Below, in pieces: positions 16,805-25,519 of a stretch of DNA of 64,000 nt. Made by a program: the position numbers and the translations under genes. The notes below the pieces were generated by a model, which was not told the DNA's origin, ran no database searches, and was given only the letters and a program-made list of their open reading frames with translations. The first letter of the stretch is position 1. Every line of letters starts with the position of its first letter. The stretch comes from Labilithrix luteola (GTDB taxonomy: Bacteria; Myxococcota_A; Polyangia; Polyangiales; Polyangiaceae). The stretch covers positions 11,327,501-11,391,500 of the forward strand of contig NZ_CP012333.1 of the NCBI RefSeq assembly GCF_001263205.1. Reading direction: 5' to 3'.

Positions 16805-18825
16805 CAGGACTCGCTCTGCTCTTCGAAGAGGAGTTCCTCGGGAGCGCGGTGCAGCGAACCGTGCGAACTCTCGTCCAGCAGATCGGCCGCGATCCCCATG
16901 AAATCCTCTTCGGTGAGCAGCGCGACGATGCGCCCGTCCTGCACGACAGGCAAGCACCCGATTCGATGTTTCCGCATGAGCTCGATGGCCTCACGCGTCG
17001 CCGTATCCGGGTGGACGGTCACCAGCTCCCGCCTCATCACCTCCGAAACGGGGAGTGACGTCGTCCGACCTTGGCCTTCGGCGGCTTGGGCGACCTCTCG
17101 GACGCTCCCGCCCTTCGCCAGCTCGGTGAGATGACGCAGCACGGCACGCGACGTCACGAGCCCCAGGAGGCGCCCGGCCTCGTCTTCGACGGGGACGTGC
17201 CGGATGCGTTCCCAGCTCATGAGATCGGAGACGAGCTCGATCGGATCGTCGGGCTGGACGGTGAAGACGTCCGTGCGCATGTATTGCGACACCTTCTGGT
17301 AGCCGCTTCGCTTGGCGAACGCTTCGTCGAGACGCGCGCGCTCCCACTCCGCGACCGGCCGGCCCGTGTTTTGCCGCGCGATGGTGGCAGCGACGAGCGC
17401 CGTGAGGCCCTCGCCTGCCGAGCCGCGCGACTTCATGTTCGCGAGCGAGCGGAGCATCCAGCGCGAGCCCGTGTGCAGCGTGCGCACGCGCTGATCGACG
17501 ATGCCGAGGTAGCGCTTGGCGTCGGCGCTATCGACGCCGGCACGCGAGAGGCCCGCTTCGGCAAGCGGTAGGAGCTTGTCGAGGATGAAGGGCTGCGCGA
17601 TGACCTCTTCGCCGTCGATCCACGTGAAGCGCGCCGCGAGGCCATCGCGTGCGGCCGCATAGAAGTTCGCCTTCGCGTGATCGAAGTCCATCCTCCCGGA
17701 GACCTCTTCGAGCGTGCGCGTGAGCTCCGTCATCAGACCGAGCCAGAACGCGGCGTTCGCGACTTCGTCGACGATGGTGGGCCCGGCAGGGAGCGCGCGG
17801 AGCTCGATGCGGAGGTGCGGCTTGCCGTTCTCCGAGACGCCGTAACACGCGCGGTTCCATCGATAGATGGTGCCGTTGTGCAAGCGCAGCGCGCGAAGGT
17901 CGGGAACGCCACCTCGTTCGAGCGTAGCGAGCGCGTCTTCCTCGTTGCCCGTGGCCACGAGCGTGCGGAAGCGCGTGACGTTCTCCTTGAAGATGTCGAC
18001 GACGCTGCCGCGAAGCCACTGGTTCCCGAAGAACACGCGCGCTGCGCGATCTCGGACGTGCAGCTGCGGCGTGCGGATGTCGCACGACTGCTCGAAGAGC
18101 GCGATGCGCGTTTCGGCCCAGAGGCGCTTGCCGAAGAGCGTCGGCGAGTTCGTGCCGATGGCGAGCGTGGGTGCAAGAAGCAGCTGCGCGATGTCGTAGT
18201 CGTGGCCGAAGCGCTCGGGCTCGGCCACCTGCAGGTGCACTTGGAAGCTCGCGTTGCACGCCTCGAACATGAGCGAGTCGTGCTTGGCGACGAGCTCGTC
18301 GAGCCCCTTGATCGAGATGTCGTAGCCCTGGCCGCGCGCCGCCGTCATCACGCGGTTGAGCGTGAGATAGCGCGGGTTCGGCACCATATTGTCGATGCGC
18401 AGGTCGGTCTTGCCGAGCGTCGGCAAGATTCCAACCAAGACGGGGAGAATATCGAGCTCCTCGGCGGTACGCTGCACGCGCGCGTAGAGATCCGAGAGCT
18501 GCGTCTCGAGCGCCAGAAGGCCGCGCCCTGCGAGCGGCTGCGGATCGGCGTTGAGCTCCAGATTGAAGAGCCCGAGCTCCGTCGTGTAGTGCGGATCGTC
18601 GAGGCGCTCGAGGACCTTCAGCGCCTGCGGGGCCGCGTGATACGCGCGGTCGACGAGGAACATCTCCTGTTCCGCGCCGATTCGCATGACGCCGCGCTCG
18701 AAGACGTTGTCGCGGAGCATTCGCTCCATCGCGCGCAGGTCGGTGAGGAGCGCCCGCATGAAGCGACGTCGCTCGTCCCCCTCGAGCGCGCCGCTGGTGG
18801 TCTTGTGCTCCCGGGTATCCTGCAT
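16804..18825 (-). CDS. GCS2-family carboxylate-amine ligase with C-terminal CBS pair
   Basis: A 673-residue fusion. Residues about 20-470 match the GCS2 (glutamate-cysteine ligase 2, YbdK-like) family: MRIGAEQEMFLVD near 46-58, TELGLFNLELNADPQPL, and HDSLMFEACNASFQVHLQV. These enzymes use ATP to join an amino-acid carboxylate to an amine. Two CBS domains follow: VSQYMRTDVFTVQPDDP with RHVPVEDEAGRLLGLVTS, then VMRRELVTVHPDTAT with GCLPVVQDGRIVALLTEEDF. CBS pairs usually sense adenine nucleotides, so ligase activity may be energy-regulated. It is followed by the overlapping deacylase gene. The esterase gene is 15 bp upstream; all three look like one operon. Confidence 0.85.
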   Translation of the reverse strand: MQDTREHKTTSGALEGDERRRFMRALLTDLRAMERMLRDNVFERGVMRIGAEQEMFLVDRAYHAAPQALKVLERLDDPHYTTELGLFNLELNADPQPLAGRGLLALETQLSDLYARVQRTAEELDILPVLVGILPTLGKTDLRIDNMVPNPRYLTLNRVMTAARGQGYDISIKGLDELVAKHDSLMFEACNASFQVHLQVAEPERFGHDYDIAQLLLAPTLAIGTNSPTLFGKRLWAETRIALFEQSCDIRTPQLHVRDRAARVFFGNQWLRGSVVDIFKENVTRFRTLVATGNEEDALATLERGGVPDLRALRLHNGTIYRWNRACYGVSENGKPHLRIELRALPAGPTIVDEVANAAFWLGLMTELTRTLEEVSGRMDFDHAKANFYAAARDGLAARFTWIDGEEVIAQPFILDKLLPLAEAGLSRAGVDSADAKRYLGIVDQRVRTLHTGSRWMLRSLANMKSRGSAGEGLTALVAATIARQNTGRPVAEWERARLDEAFAKRSGYQKVSQYMRTDVFTVQPDDPIELVSDLMSWERIRHVPVEDEAGRLLGLVTSRAVLRHLTELAKGGSVREVAQAAEGQGRTTSLPVSEVMRRELVTVHPDTATREAIELMRKHRIGCLPVVQDGRIVALLTEEDFMGIAADLLDESSHGSLHRAPEELLFEEQSES

Positions 18826-18840
18826 GTTTTGCGGCTGCCC

Positions 18841-19581
18841 TCAGCTCTTCGACGACGTCCACTCGTCGAGATACTTCGGCATCATCGCACGCCAGGTGAC
18901 CCAATCGTGGTCCCAACCGGGTCCCCACGAATCGACCCAATTCGGAATTCCCTTGTCGCCGAGGGCCCGCGCGAGGCGGAAGCTTTCGCCGATGTCCTCC
19001 CACTTCCCCTCCCCGCTCGCGATGTGGATGTGGCGGTTGCGGAGGATGTCGAGGTGCCGGCCGCCGAGGGTCGGGACGAAGTGGAGCGGCGAGGAGACGA
19101 AGAAATACTCCGTCGGATCGGGGCGCTCGATGAAACGCATCAAATTGTACGTGCCGCTCATGGCGAGGGCACGGTGGAACATGTCCGGGAAGCGGCATGT
19201 CACCGCGACGGCGTGGAAGGCGCCGATGGAGGACCCGGCGGCCCAGATCGGGATATCGTCCGAGTGGCAGTCCTTGCGAATGGCCGGCACCACCTCGTGC
19301 TTGATGTACTGGTGGAACTGGTGAGTCATCCACATGCGGTGCTCGGGGCTCGCGTCTTTGCCGAACCACACGCGCCCCGCCACGCTGTCGCACGAGTAGA
19401 TCTTGATACGGCCCGCGGCGAGCAGCGGCTCGAGCGCGCGAATCATGAGGAAGCGATCGATCTCTCCCGCGTCACCGCCGGCCGTCGGGAAGACGAGCAC
19501 CGGCTGACCGGCGTGCCCCCAACGCGAAAGCGTGACGTCGCACTGGACACGCGATGAATACCAGCGAGTCGTTTCGAACAT
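18841..19581 (-). CDS. Esterase-fold alpha/beta hydrolase
   Basis: A 246-residue cytosolic hydrolase related to the esterase D group. The nucleophile elbow is GSSIG (116-120, Ser118). The probable catalytic His is 225 in GWDHDW, where the DHDW-x-x-W tail resembles Fes-like and COG4947-type esterases. There is no signal peptide. It is the first gene of a minus-strand operon with the GCS2 ligase (15-bp gap) and the aspartoacylase-like enzyme. A second esterase of similar type sits inside the ATP-grasp operon at 27459-28598. It probably hydrolyses an ester or peptide product of these ligases; substrate unknown. Confidence 0.78.
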   Translation of the reverse strand: MFETTRWYSSRVQCDVTLSRWGHAGQPVLVFPTAGGDAGEIDRFLMIRALEPLLAAGRIKIYSCDSVAGRVWFGKDASPEHRMWMTHQFHQYIKHEVVPAIRKDCHSDDIPIWAAGSSIGAFHAVAVTCRFPDMFHRALAMSGTYNLMRFIERPDPTEYFFVSSPLHFVPTLGGRHLDILRNRHIHIASGEGKWEDIGESFRLARALGDKGIPNWVDSWGPGWDHDWVTWRAMMPKYLDEWTSSKS

Positions 19582-19716
19582 GACGATGCCTGCCCCAACT
19601 CCCCCGACTTCCCGACCGGAAAGGCGCGCCTCTCTTAGCGAGGAGCTCAGCCGTTCGCAAGGCGGAATCCAAGGGACTTCGAGGGCAGGCTCGGCCCCGC
19701 GTCTGGGACGCGCGGG

Positions 19717-20508
19717 TCAGTCGACGGGCCAGCCGAATCGAGCCCGGACCGCTCGCATGGCCGGCGTGTGTGTGCCATCGGCGTGACGGACCACGAAAGG
19801 CGGCTCGGTCAGCTCGGGATGCGCCCCGAGCTTGCAGGCAAACAACGAAAAGAGAGGGATCAACCCCTCGCGCGGAACCACATCGCGATCGGTGAGGATC
19901 GAGAACCCCTCGTCGTGAGCGGCCGCCACGGCGCGCGCCTTCTGGGCCCAGGGAAAGCAGAAGACGAAGAGCCCGTCCGGCTCGAGATGACGCTTGGCCG
20001 CTTTGGCATAGTCGCGCACGTCCCCGCGAAGCTCGAATCGAGCGTGGGCCTTCTGCGAATCGGCCGGAACGATGCCCGCAGACACGTCGAAGTACGGAGG
20101 GCTGCCGGTGACCAGCGGAAACCGCTCGTCCAGCGCCAGGTTCCGAAGGTCACCGTGGAGCGGTCGCACCCGAGCCTCGACCTCGTTCGCCGCCAGATTC
20201 TCGCGGAGGAATCGATAGCTGATGTCCTGCGCTTCGACGCACGTGAGCCGACATGCCTCCGGCATTCCGGACAAGACGAGCATGCCCACCGTCCCGATGC
20301 CGGTCCCGAGGTCGAGGCATCGCATGACCGGAGGGCTCTTCTCGAGCGCGTACCAGCCCGTGAGGAGATCGTCGGTCGAATGCCGATGCCCCTTCTTGCG
20401 CTGGAAGATGGACCAGCTCGCGGTGAGCCCGTCGACCGTAATCGGCTCCCCGAGCTCGGCCTCGAGCTCCAAACGTCGTCCTTCGAAAGCTTCGGGCGAG
20501 ATCGTCAT
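19717..20508 (-). CDS. TrmN6-like N6-adenine methyltransferase
   Basis: A 263-residue class I SAM methyltransferase. The SAM-binding loop is DLGTGIG (66-72), and the catalytic motif is SPPYF (136-140), an [N/D/S]PP[Y/F] box for base amino methylation. Family resemblance is to COG4123 enzymes that modify A37 of tRNA-Val. The N-terminus (GRRLELEAEL) and KKGHRHSTDDLLTGWYA fit that group's substrate region. The start at ATG 20508 is preferred to an upstream in-frame alternative because the extra residues are Arg/Pro-rich. tRNA is the likely target, but DNA or protein cannot be excluded. Confidence 0.78.
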   Translation of the reverse strand: MTISPEAFEGRRLELEAELGEPITVDGLTASWSIFQRKKGHRHSTDDLLTGWYALEKSPPVMRCLDLGTGIGTVGMLVLSGMPEACRLTCVEAQDISYRFLRENLAANEVEARVRPLHGDLRNLALDERFPLVTGSPPYFDVSAGIVPADSQKAHARFELRGDVRDYAKAAKRHLEPDGLFVFCFPWAQKARAVAAAHDEGFSILTDRDVVPREGLIPLFSLFACKLGAHPELTEPPFVVRHADGTHTPAMRAVRARFGWPVD

Positions 20509-20555
20509 CGCGGAACGGCGCGAGCCATAGCACGGGGCGCGCGGCCTCACGCGGA

Positions 20556-20840
20556 ATGCGCGCACGAATTCGCGGAGCGAGCGGAACCGTCCTGCTCTCC
20601 TTGCACCGCGCTCGGCCCGTGCATGCGTTCAGCCACGACGACGGCGTGTCGTCGACGACGCCCGCGATGCCCCGACCGACGGCGATGCGGGTGCCGACAT
20701 CAATGCCGGCCGGCCGACCTACGAGCAGACCGTCCTCGCGGCCCCCCCCCTTTCCTACTGGCATCTCGACGATCCTGGCGGGGTCCTCCTGGCCGACGTG
20801 ATGGGCCGGTCGCGCACGACCTCTCCGGACCGGCGACCAG
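20556..20840 (+). pseudogene. Fragment of a LamG-domain surface protein
   Basis: Plus-strand codons around 20650-20805 read a linker rich in Asp/Ala/Gly (DDARDAPTDGDAGADINAG) followed by YEQTVLAAPPLSYWHLDD and PGGVLLADVMG. This is the opening of a LamG/concanavalin-like domain as found in many myxobacterial lipoproteins. No usable start lies in that frame, and a possible N-terminal part is in another frame (ATG 20556). After residue VMG the frame runs into non-domain sequence. A run of nine C (20742-20750) lies within the domain. I read this as a decayed remnant; the rest of the 20509-20894 gap holds nothing else I recognise. Confidence 0.4.
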
Positions 20841-20894
20841 TATTTCTCCGAGTTCGACTTCGCGGTCGTCGTCGTGCACCACGAGCGACCTCGC

Positions 20895-23084
20895 TCAGGT
20901 TTTGCTGGTCTCCGAGCTGCAACCACGAAGGGTCGCAAGCACCTCGTCTTCCGTGGCAAGTGCGAGGATCTCGTCGCGCATCGCGCGGAGGGGTTCGAGA
21001 GCCATGCGCGCGAGCGCGCGTTTCAGCGGTGGAATCGCGCGCGGCGTCACGCTCAGAGCGTCGACGCCCATCGCGAGCAGAGCGAGGGCGAGGTCGGGCT
21101 TCGCAGCCATTTCCCCACAGACCGTGACGGACTTTTCCGAGCGGTGCGCCTCCACCACGACACGACGGATCATTCGCCAGATCGCGGGATGGTAGGAATG
21201 CCGTTCCGACGCGAGGCGCGGATCATCGCGGTCGACGACGAGCGTGTACTGAATCAGATCGTTCGTGCCGATCGAGAAGAACTCGACCTCACGTGCGACG
21301 TCCGCGACGAGCTCGACTGCGGCAGCGGTCTCGATCATCGCGCCGTAAACGATGTTGCCGGTCGAGAGCGAGGGAGTCGCCTGGGCGAGCGCGCCAGCGA
21401 CGAGCCGTTTGATGCGCACCACGTCGTCCACGGACGTGACCATCGGGATCAGAATTCGAAGAGGCCTTCCACGTGCCGCCATCGCGAACGCCTGCACCTG
21501 GTCACGCAGGATGTGAGGGTAGTCGAAGAGGACGCGGATCGATCGGTAGCCATGGAACGCGCTCCGCGAGGCACCGAAACCCATGCTAGGTAGGAACTTG
21601 TCGGCAGCGAGGTCGAGAATTCGAAACGCGATCGGCTCGGTCGGAAACGCATCGTACGCCTTGGCGTAAATGCGAACCTGCTCGTCGACGGTCGGGAGGC
21701 CGTCGCGGACGATGAACGGAAACTCCGTCCGATAGAGACCGACGCCGTACGCACGATTCTCGCGCGCGACATCGAGGTCCGTTCCGAGCGCGATGTTCGC
21801 GAGCAGGTCGAACTCGACGCCATCGATCGTTCTCGCCGGTTCGTCGCGATATCGGACAAATTCAGTCCGCTCCGCTTCCAACTCACGAAATCGTCGTTCG
21901 AATGCCGCCCGCGTCGCCGCCAACGGACGAATCACGACGGTCCCCGCGCCACCGTCGACGAGGATCAGGTCCCCCGCCACAACCTGTCGCGTGAGTTCAC
22001 GAATCCCGGTGACTGCGGGGATTCCGAGCGCCCTTGCCAGCACCGCACCATGAGACGTGGCGCCACCGAGCTCGCTCACGATACCGACGGCTCCGCGTGC
22101 CTTGAGCTCGAGCAAGAGGGACGCGGTGGTTCGAGGCCCGACGACGATACGCGCGTCGACGTCGGGTACGCGCGCGGCGCCCAGCAGATGACCAAGGATG
22201 CGACTCCGCAGGTCTTCGATGTCCTCGATGCGCTCCTGAATATACGGATCCGGAACTCCGACGAGACGCCGGACAATCTCCTCGAACGCGTCGTCGACCG
22301 AGATTGCCGCGGAGTGTCCTCCAGCGATGCCGCCCTCGAGCAACCCCGTGAGCAGAGGGTCGTTGAGGAGCAACAGATGTGCGCCAAAGATCAGCGCCTG
22401 CTCTTCGCCGAGATCGCTGGCGGCATCCGCCTGCAGCTTGATCAGATCGTTTCGGGTCTTTTCGAAGGCGTCTCGGGCTCGCGCCGTCTCCAACGCGCGC
22501 CCGCGATACGTGGTATCGCTTCGGACCATGGCGCGCGGAAACGCGTTCCGAAAGACGGCTACGCCGATGGCGATGCCCGGAGAAGCAGCAATCCCGCGAA
22601 GCTCGAGCTCTCCTTCCTGAGGCAACGGTGCCGACGTTTCCAATCGTCTGCCTGCGTTCAGGCCGACAGCGTCGATCGCTTCGATGAACCGAATGGTCTC
22701 CACGAGTGGGACGAGCTGTGAAGCGACGCCTGACAGACGCATGATCTCTTCGGTGGTGAACGGAACCCCCGTCGTTCGCTGCGCGATAATCGCCCCGATC
22801 CCACGATTGAGCGAAGCGATGGGGACCGCAACGAGGCCGAGGGCCGAATCCGTCTCGGGAATGGCCTCCGCCAGAGCCTTCTCGGCGATGGATGTTCCGG
22901 ACGGCGGAGGCCTCAGCCCGAAGAGCGCACGCAGCTCGAGCCCGGTCTGACTCCCACCCCGGGCGTAGACGCTGCAACCTTCCGCTTGCAGCTCCTCCGC
23001 CACGACACGGGTGGCCGCGGCGAGCGCCTCACCTGGGGAGGTCGCATCGGCGACGACGCGGACGAGCCGACTATGAACATCCAT
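20895..23084 (-). CDS. ptsP: Phosphoenolpyruvate-protein phosphotransferase with GAF domain
   Basis: A 729-residue enzyme I of the nitrogen-type phosphotransferase system. It uses PEP to phosphorylate itself and then an HPr-like carrier. Residues about 1-135 form a GAF sensory domain. The phospho-histidine segment is GGATSHGAVLARALGIPAV with His345. The PEP-binding TIM barrel follows (about 400-700) with EFFSIGTNDLIQYTL and VCGEMAA signatures. GAF plus enzyme I is the PtsP architecture, linked in other bacteria to nitrogen and carbon status. No npr or ptsN gene lies nearby, so its partners are elsewhere. ATG 23084 follows GAAGG. Confidence 0.92.
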   Translation of the reverse strand: MDVHSRLVRVVADATSPGEALAAATRVVAEELQAEGCSVYARGGSQTGLELRALFGLRPPPSGTSIAEKALAEAIPETDSALGLVAVPIASLNRGIGAIIAQRTTGVPFTTEEIMRLSGVASQLVPLVETIRFIEAIDAVGLNAGRRLETSAPLPQEGELELRGIAASPGIAIGVAVFRNAFPRAMVRSDTTYRGRALETARARDAFEKTRNDLIKLQADAASDLGEEQALIFGAHLLLLNDPLLTGLLEGGIAGGHSAAISVDDAFEEIVRRLVGVPDPYIQERIEDIEDLRSRILGHLLGAARVPDVDARIVVGPRTTASLLLELKARGAVGIVSELGGATSHGAVLARALGIPAVTGIRELTRQVVAGDLILVDGGAGTVVIRPLAATRAAFERRFRELEAERTEFVRYRDEPARTIDGVEFDLLANIALGTDLDVARENRAYGVGLYRTEFPFIVRDGLPTVDEQVRIYAKAYDAFPTEPIAFRILDLAADKFLPSMGFGASRSAFHGYRSIRVLFDYPHILRDQVQAFAMAARGRPLRILIPMVTSVDDVVRIKRLVAGALAQATPSLSTGNIVYGAMIETAAAVELVADVAREVEFFSIGTNDLIQYTLVVDRDDPRLASERHSYHPAIWRMIRRVVVEAHRSEKSVTVCGEMAAKPDLALALLAMGVDALSVTPRAIPPLKRALARMALEPLRAMRDEILALATEDEVLATLRGCSSETSKT

Positions 23085-23523
23085 CCTTCACCTCGAACCC
23101 TCGATGCGGTTAAGGGCGACCCTGCCGACGATGCGGGCAGGCAGAGCGCGGCACGGTCATCGTTCGAAGGCGCGATGCGATCGGCAAGGAGCGAGGGCGA
23201 CTTCGGGCTCGCAGCGTCAGGGCATCCGCAATGTGGACGCAGGTGCCATGCCAGTCCGATAGATTGCCACGTCCGCCCTCGAAGCGCGCGTGAACGACGG
23301 CCGAGCCACTCGACCTCAGGCCCCGGCGAGATCTGGAAGAGAGAGTCCGAGGGGTTCGAGTGACGAGCGAGCTCTTCGTCATCCGTCGCCGCGGCCAACC
23401 ACGCGATGCGCGTGCTACCCTGAACGCTACGTCGCTCCCGTTCTCGTCATCCAGCCCGCCCCACGGACATGCGTGAGGCCCCGCCCGGTTTCGACCTCAG
23501 GAATGCCGTCCACGGAGGTCGTC
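23085..23523. other. Intergenic region between ptsP and an RRM gene
   Basis: This 439-bp gap separates divergently transcribed ptsP and the RRM protein gene. A TACCCT at 23416-23421 could be a -10 box for the RRM gene, which would give it a leader of about 100 nt. Open frames here are Arg/Ser-rich and not protein-like. I see no RNA gene or repeat. Confidence 0.5.
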
Positions 23524-24084
23524 ATGGCGAACAAGCTTTACGTTACCAATCTGCCGCCCGACGCGACGGAGGACGCCGTACGCCTGCATTTCGCAGCTTG
23601 CGGCGGCGTGTCCGACGTCCAGCTCGTGCCCGAGCGTGACGGATCGAAGCCACAAGGTCTCGCCTACGTCACGATGACGAGTGCGACGTATGCGAGCACG
23701 GCAGTCGGGCGACTGGACGGCTCGAACTTCGGCGGCAACGTGCTTCGCGTGAGCGATCGGCCGATTCCGGCCGACAAAGCGCCGCCCCCCAACGTCAGGG
23801 TCGTTCAGCAATTCCGCGAACGCGCGAACATGACCTACGAGCTCGAGTGCTCCGGCACCGCGGTGACGTTCCGGCTCTTTCCCATCGAAGGCGACCGTTG
23901 GCGGTTCGAGGCACGTACGACCGACGCTGCCAATCCCGTTGTCGTCACTGGCGCGGGACGCACGCGAAGCGAAGCGCTCGACGCCGTCGTGCGAGAGTGG
24001 AACGTTCGCGCAGCGTCGTCGGGCGTACGCCCGCTCGATGGGACAGGCCTGACGAGAGCCATGGCCGGCATCAAAGCGGTCTGA
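23524..24084 (+). CDS. RRM RNA-binding protein with C-terminal extra domain
   Basis: A 186-residue protein; the ATG has GGAGG 5 bp upstream. Residues 1-80 form an RRM: RNP2 LYVTNL (5-10) and RNP1 PQGLAYVTM (43-51), keeping the aromatic at Tyr48. RRMs bind single-stranded RNA. Residues 95-165 form a second, unnamed domain (MTYELECSGTAVTFRL, DRWRFEARTTDA, GRTRSEALDAVVREWN) with beta strands followed by a helix; its R-x-E-A-L-x-x-V-x-x-x-W pattern looks conserved. Glycine-rich tails of cold-shock RRM proteins are absent. A second RRM gene is 1.4 kb away on the other strand. RNA handling under stress is a plausible role. Confidence 0.75.
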   Translation: MANKLYVTNLPPDATEDAVRLHFAACGGVSDVQLVPERDGSKPQGLAYVTMTSATYASTAVGRLDGSNFGGNVLRVSDRPIPADKAPPPNVRVVQQFRERANMTYELECSGTAVTFRLFPIEGDRWRFEARTTDAANPVVVTGAGRTRSEALDAVVREWNVRAASSGVRPLDGTGLTRAMAGIKAV

Positions 24085-24090
24085 AGCGGC

Positions 24091-24453
24091 TCAGCCCCAC
24101 TGATCCGACGTCGCGGAGGTCGCCGAGATTTCGGACTCGAGCGAATTCGCGGCGTCGTCGACGTTCAGTGGTGACGCGATCTGCTTGCAGTACTGAAGGT
24201 ACGATGCGCTGAGTCGTTTCAGCGCAACGCACATGGCCGTCACCTTCGCCGCCTCGGTCGACGAGCCGTTGAAGTTCGAGCCCGCGAGACGCTCCGCAGC
24301 GCCGAGCCGATCCTGGAGCTTCGCCACCGCGATGACGAGCGGCTCGGGCTTCGATTCGCTGTGGTTCCAGCGCGACAATCTCACGAGCGCGTCGAGCGAC
24401 TCGATCAAGCCATCGACCGCAGTGCGGAATACGCGCAAACGTTGATCTCTCAT
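24091..24453 (-). CDS. Small helical protein of unknown function
   Basis: A 120-residue, mostly helical protein (FRTAVDGLIESLDALVRL, LVIAVAKLQDRLGAAERL, AKVTAMCVALKRLSASYL) with no recognised domain or signal. AAGGTG precedes the ATG at 24453. It lies 104 bp downstream of the discoidin-like gene on the same strand and may be the last gene of that series. It converges with the RRM gene, 6 bp from its stop. Codon use is like its neighbours, so I consider it real. Confidence 0.55.
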   Translation of the reverse strand: MRDQRLRVFRTAVDGLIESLDALVRLSRWNHSESKPEPLVIAVAKLQDRLGAAERLAGSNFNGSSTEAAKVTAMCVALKRLSASYLQYCKQIASPLNVDDAANSLESEISATSATSDQWG

Positions 24454-24557
24454 CGATGCACCTTAGCAGTCTTCGTCGAACGGCGCCGAGCTCAGCGTCG
24501 ATCATGACGATCGCGTCGCGCGAGCTCGAGCGAAATCTCGCGATCGACGACAGCGAC

Positions 24558-25049
24558 TCAGCGACGGAAGACGACCGAGGTGAGACTCGCGAGATGGCTT
24601 CGCGGCATGGGAGTGACGTGAATCCACACGTCGGTCACTGCGCGCTCGTCGAGCTCCCACGTCACCTGATGAAAACTCGGACCATACGGCGCGTACTCGA
24701 GCACGCGAGGTGCTGTCTCGGCGCGCTGATGCCTTCGCTCGCTCCAGCAGGCGACCTCGATTCGCTGGGTACAAGTGACGCTTCGCTCTTCGCTTTCGAT
24801 GACGAGCCGCGCGAAGTCGCTTGCCGACGCGAATCGCAAATGGATCGTTTGCGGTCCCGGTGTCTCCGCAATCCAGCAGCTTCCGCCGGGCCCCATGCGA
24901 CCGTCGAAGACGTGGTCGATCGGGAAGAGCTCCTGCTCGGAGGTGACGTCGACCGACGCGACAGCGACGAGATCGACCGTGTCCGTCGGCACGATGCCGG
25001 CGTACTTGCGTACGATCGCGCGCGGCTCGCGCTGGCTCAAGCTTGCCAC
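24558..25049 (-). CDS. Discoidin-like (F5/8-type) small protein
   Basis: A 163-residue protein without signal peptide. PIDHVFDGRMGPGGSCWIAE followed by TIHLRFASASDFARLVIES resembles the core of galactose-binding-like/discoidin domains, where a 'DG' loop and a W precede a strand. Later strands (VTCTQRIEVACWSERR, FHQVTWELDER, VTDVWIHVTP) fit the same beta sandwich. Such domains bind sugars or protein surfaces, but here it stands alone in the cytosol. The GTG start overlaps the end of the GAF gene by 13 bp, suggesting coupled translation. Domain call is by pattern only. Confidence 0.55.
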   Translation of the reverse strand: MASLSQREPRAIVRKYAGIVPTDTVDLVAVASVDVTSEQELFPIDHVFDGRMGPGGSCWIAETPGPQTIHLRFASASDFARLVIESEERSVTCTQRIEVACWSERRHQRAETAPRVLEYAPYGPSFHQVTWELDERAVTDVWIHVTPMPRSHLASLTSVVFRR

Positions 25050-25519
25050 GTGCTCTCGGCGGCCGGAGTCACCGCCGCTCTGCGAGCGAAGGCGTTCGCA
25101 CAGTGACGTGCGATCTCGAGAAGACGCCCGCCGTCGACGGGCGCGTCGGTCCCGAGCGCTTCGTCGAAATCCAAGAACAAGACGCCGAGGCTCTGCGCCT
25201 CGTTGCGGAGGGGAATGCAGAGCGTGCGCGTGATGCCCCGCGCCTCGAACCAGCCCGATTCCGCCCCCTCGGCATCCGCCGCAGAGATCGAGCAGATTCG
25301 GCCTTCAGCCACCGCTCGAGCCACGGTTGGCCAGCTCGAGAGATCGGCCCGAAAGCTGGTGCGCGTCCAATCCCATTGACCGAGAAGCCCACGGAGTGAG
25401 CTCCCGCTGTTGTCGAGAAGGAACGCCGAAGCGGCACTCGCACCCATGGTCTGCCGCGCGAAACGCAGCAGACCGTGGCCGTGGCGAAGAAGTGGTCGTC
25501 GCGCGCTTGGGGTCACCAA
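25037..25519 (-). CDS. Stand-alone GAF-domain protein
   Basis: A 160-residue protein. Residues about 15-150 are GAF-like: ARQTMGASAASAFLLDNSG, TVARAVAEGRICSI, ITRTLCIPLRN and SLGVLFLDFDE, where the last two match the usual core strands. GAF domains bind small molecules or mediate dimerisation and usually control another domain, which is absent here. The GTG start overlaps the stop codon of the RRM gene, and its own 3' end overlaps the discoidin-like gene. The three genes therefore form a translationally coupled chain. Confidence 0.7.
   Translation of the reverse strand: MVTPSARRPLLRHGHGLLRFARQTMGASAASAFLLDNSGSSLRGLLGQWDWTRTSFRADLSSWPTVARAVAEGRICSISAADAEGAESGWFEARGITRTLCIPLRNEAQSLGVLFLDFDEALGTDAPVDGGRLLEIARHCANAFARRAAVTPAAESTWQA

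Noticed and set aside
17528..19393. Second minus-strand frame inside the GCS2 gene
   Set aside because: Arg/Ala/His-rich shadow of the real frame, without motifs.
23340..23370. tRNA-like T-arm (ggttcga)
   Set aside because: No acceptor, D or anticodon arms can be drawn around it.
23110..23382. Open frame upstream of ptsP
   Set aside because: Low-complexity Arg/Ser composition and no ribosome site.
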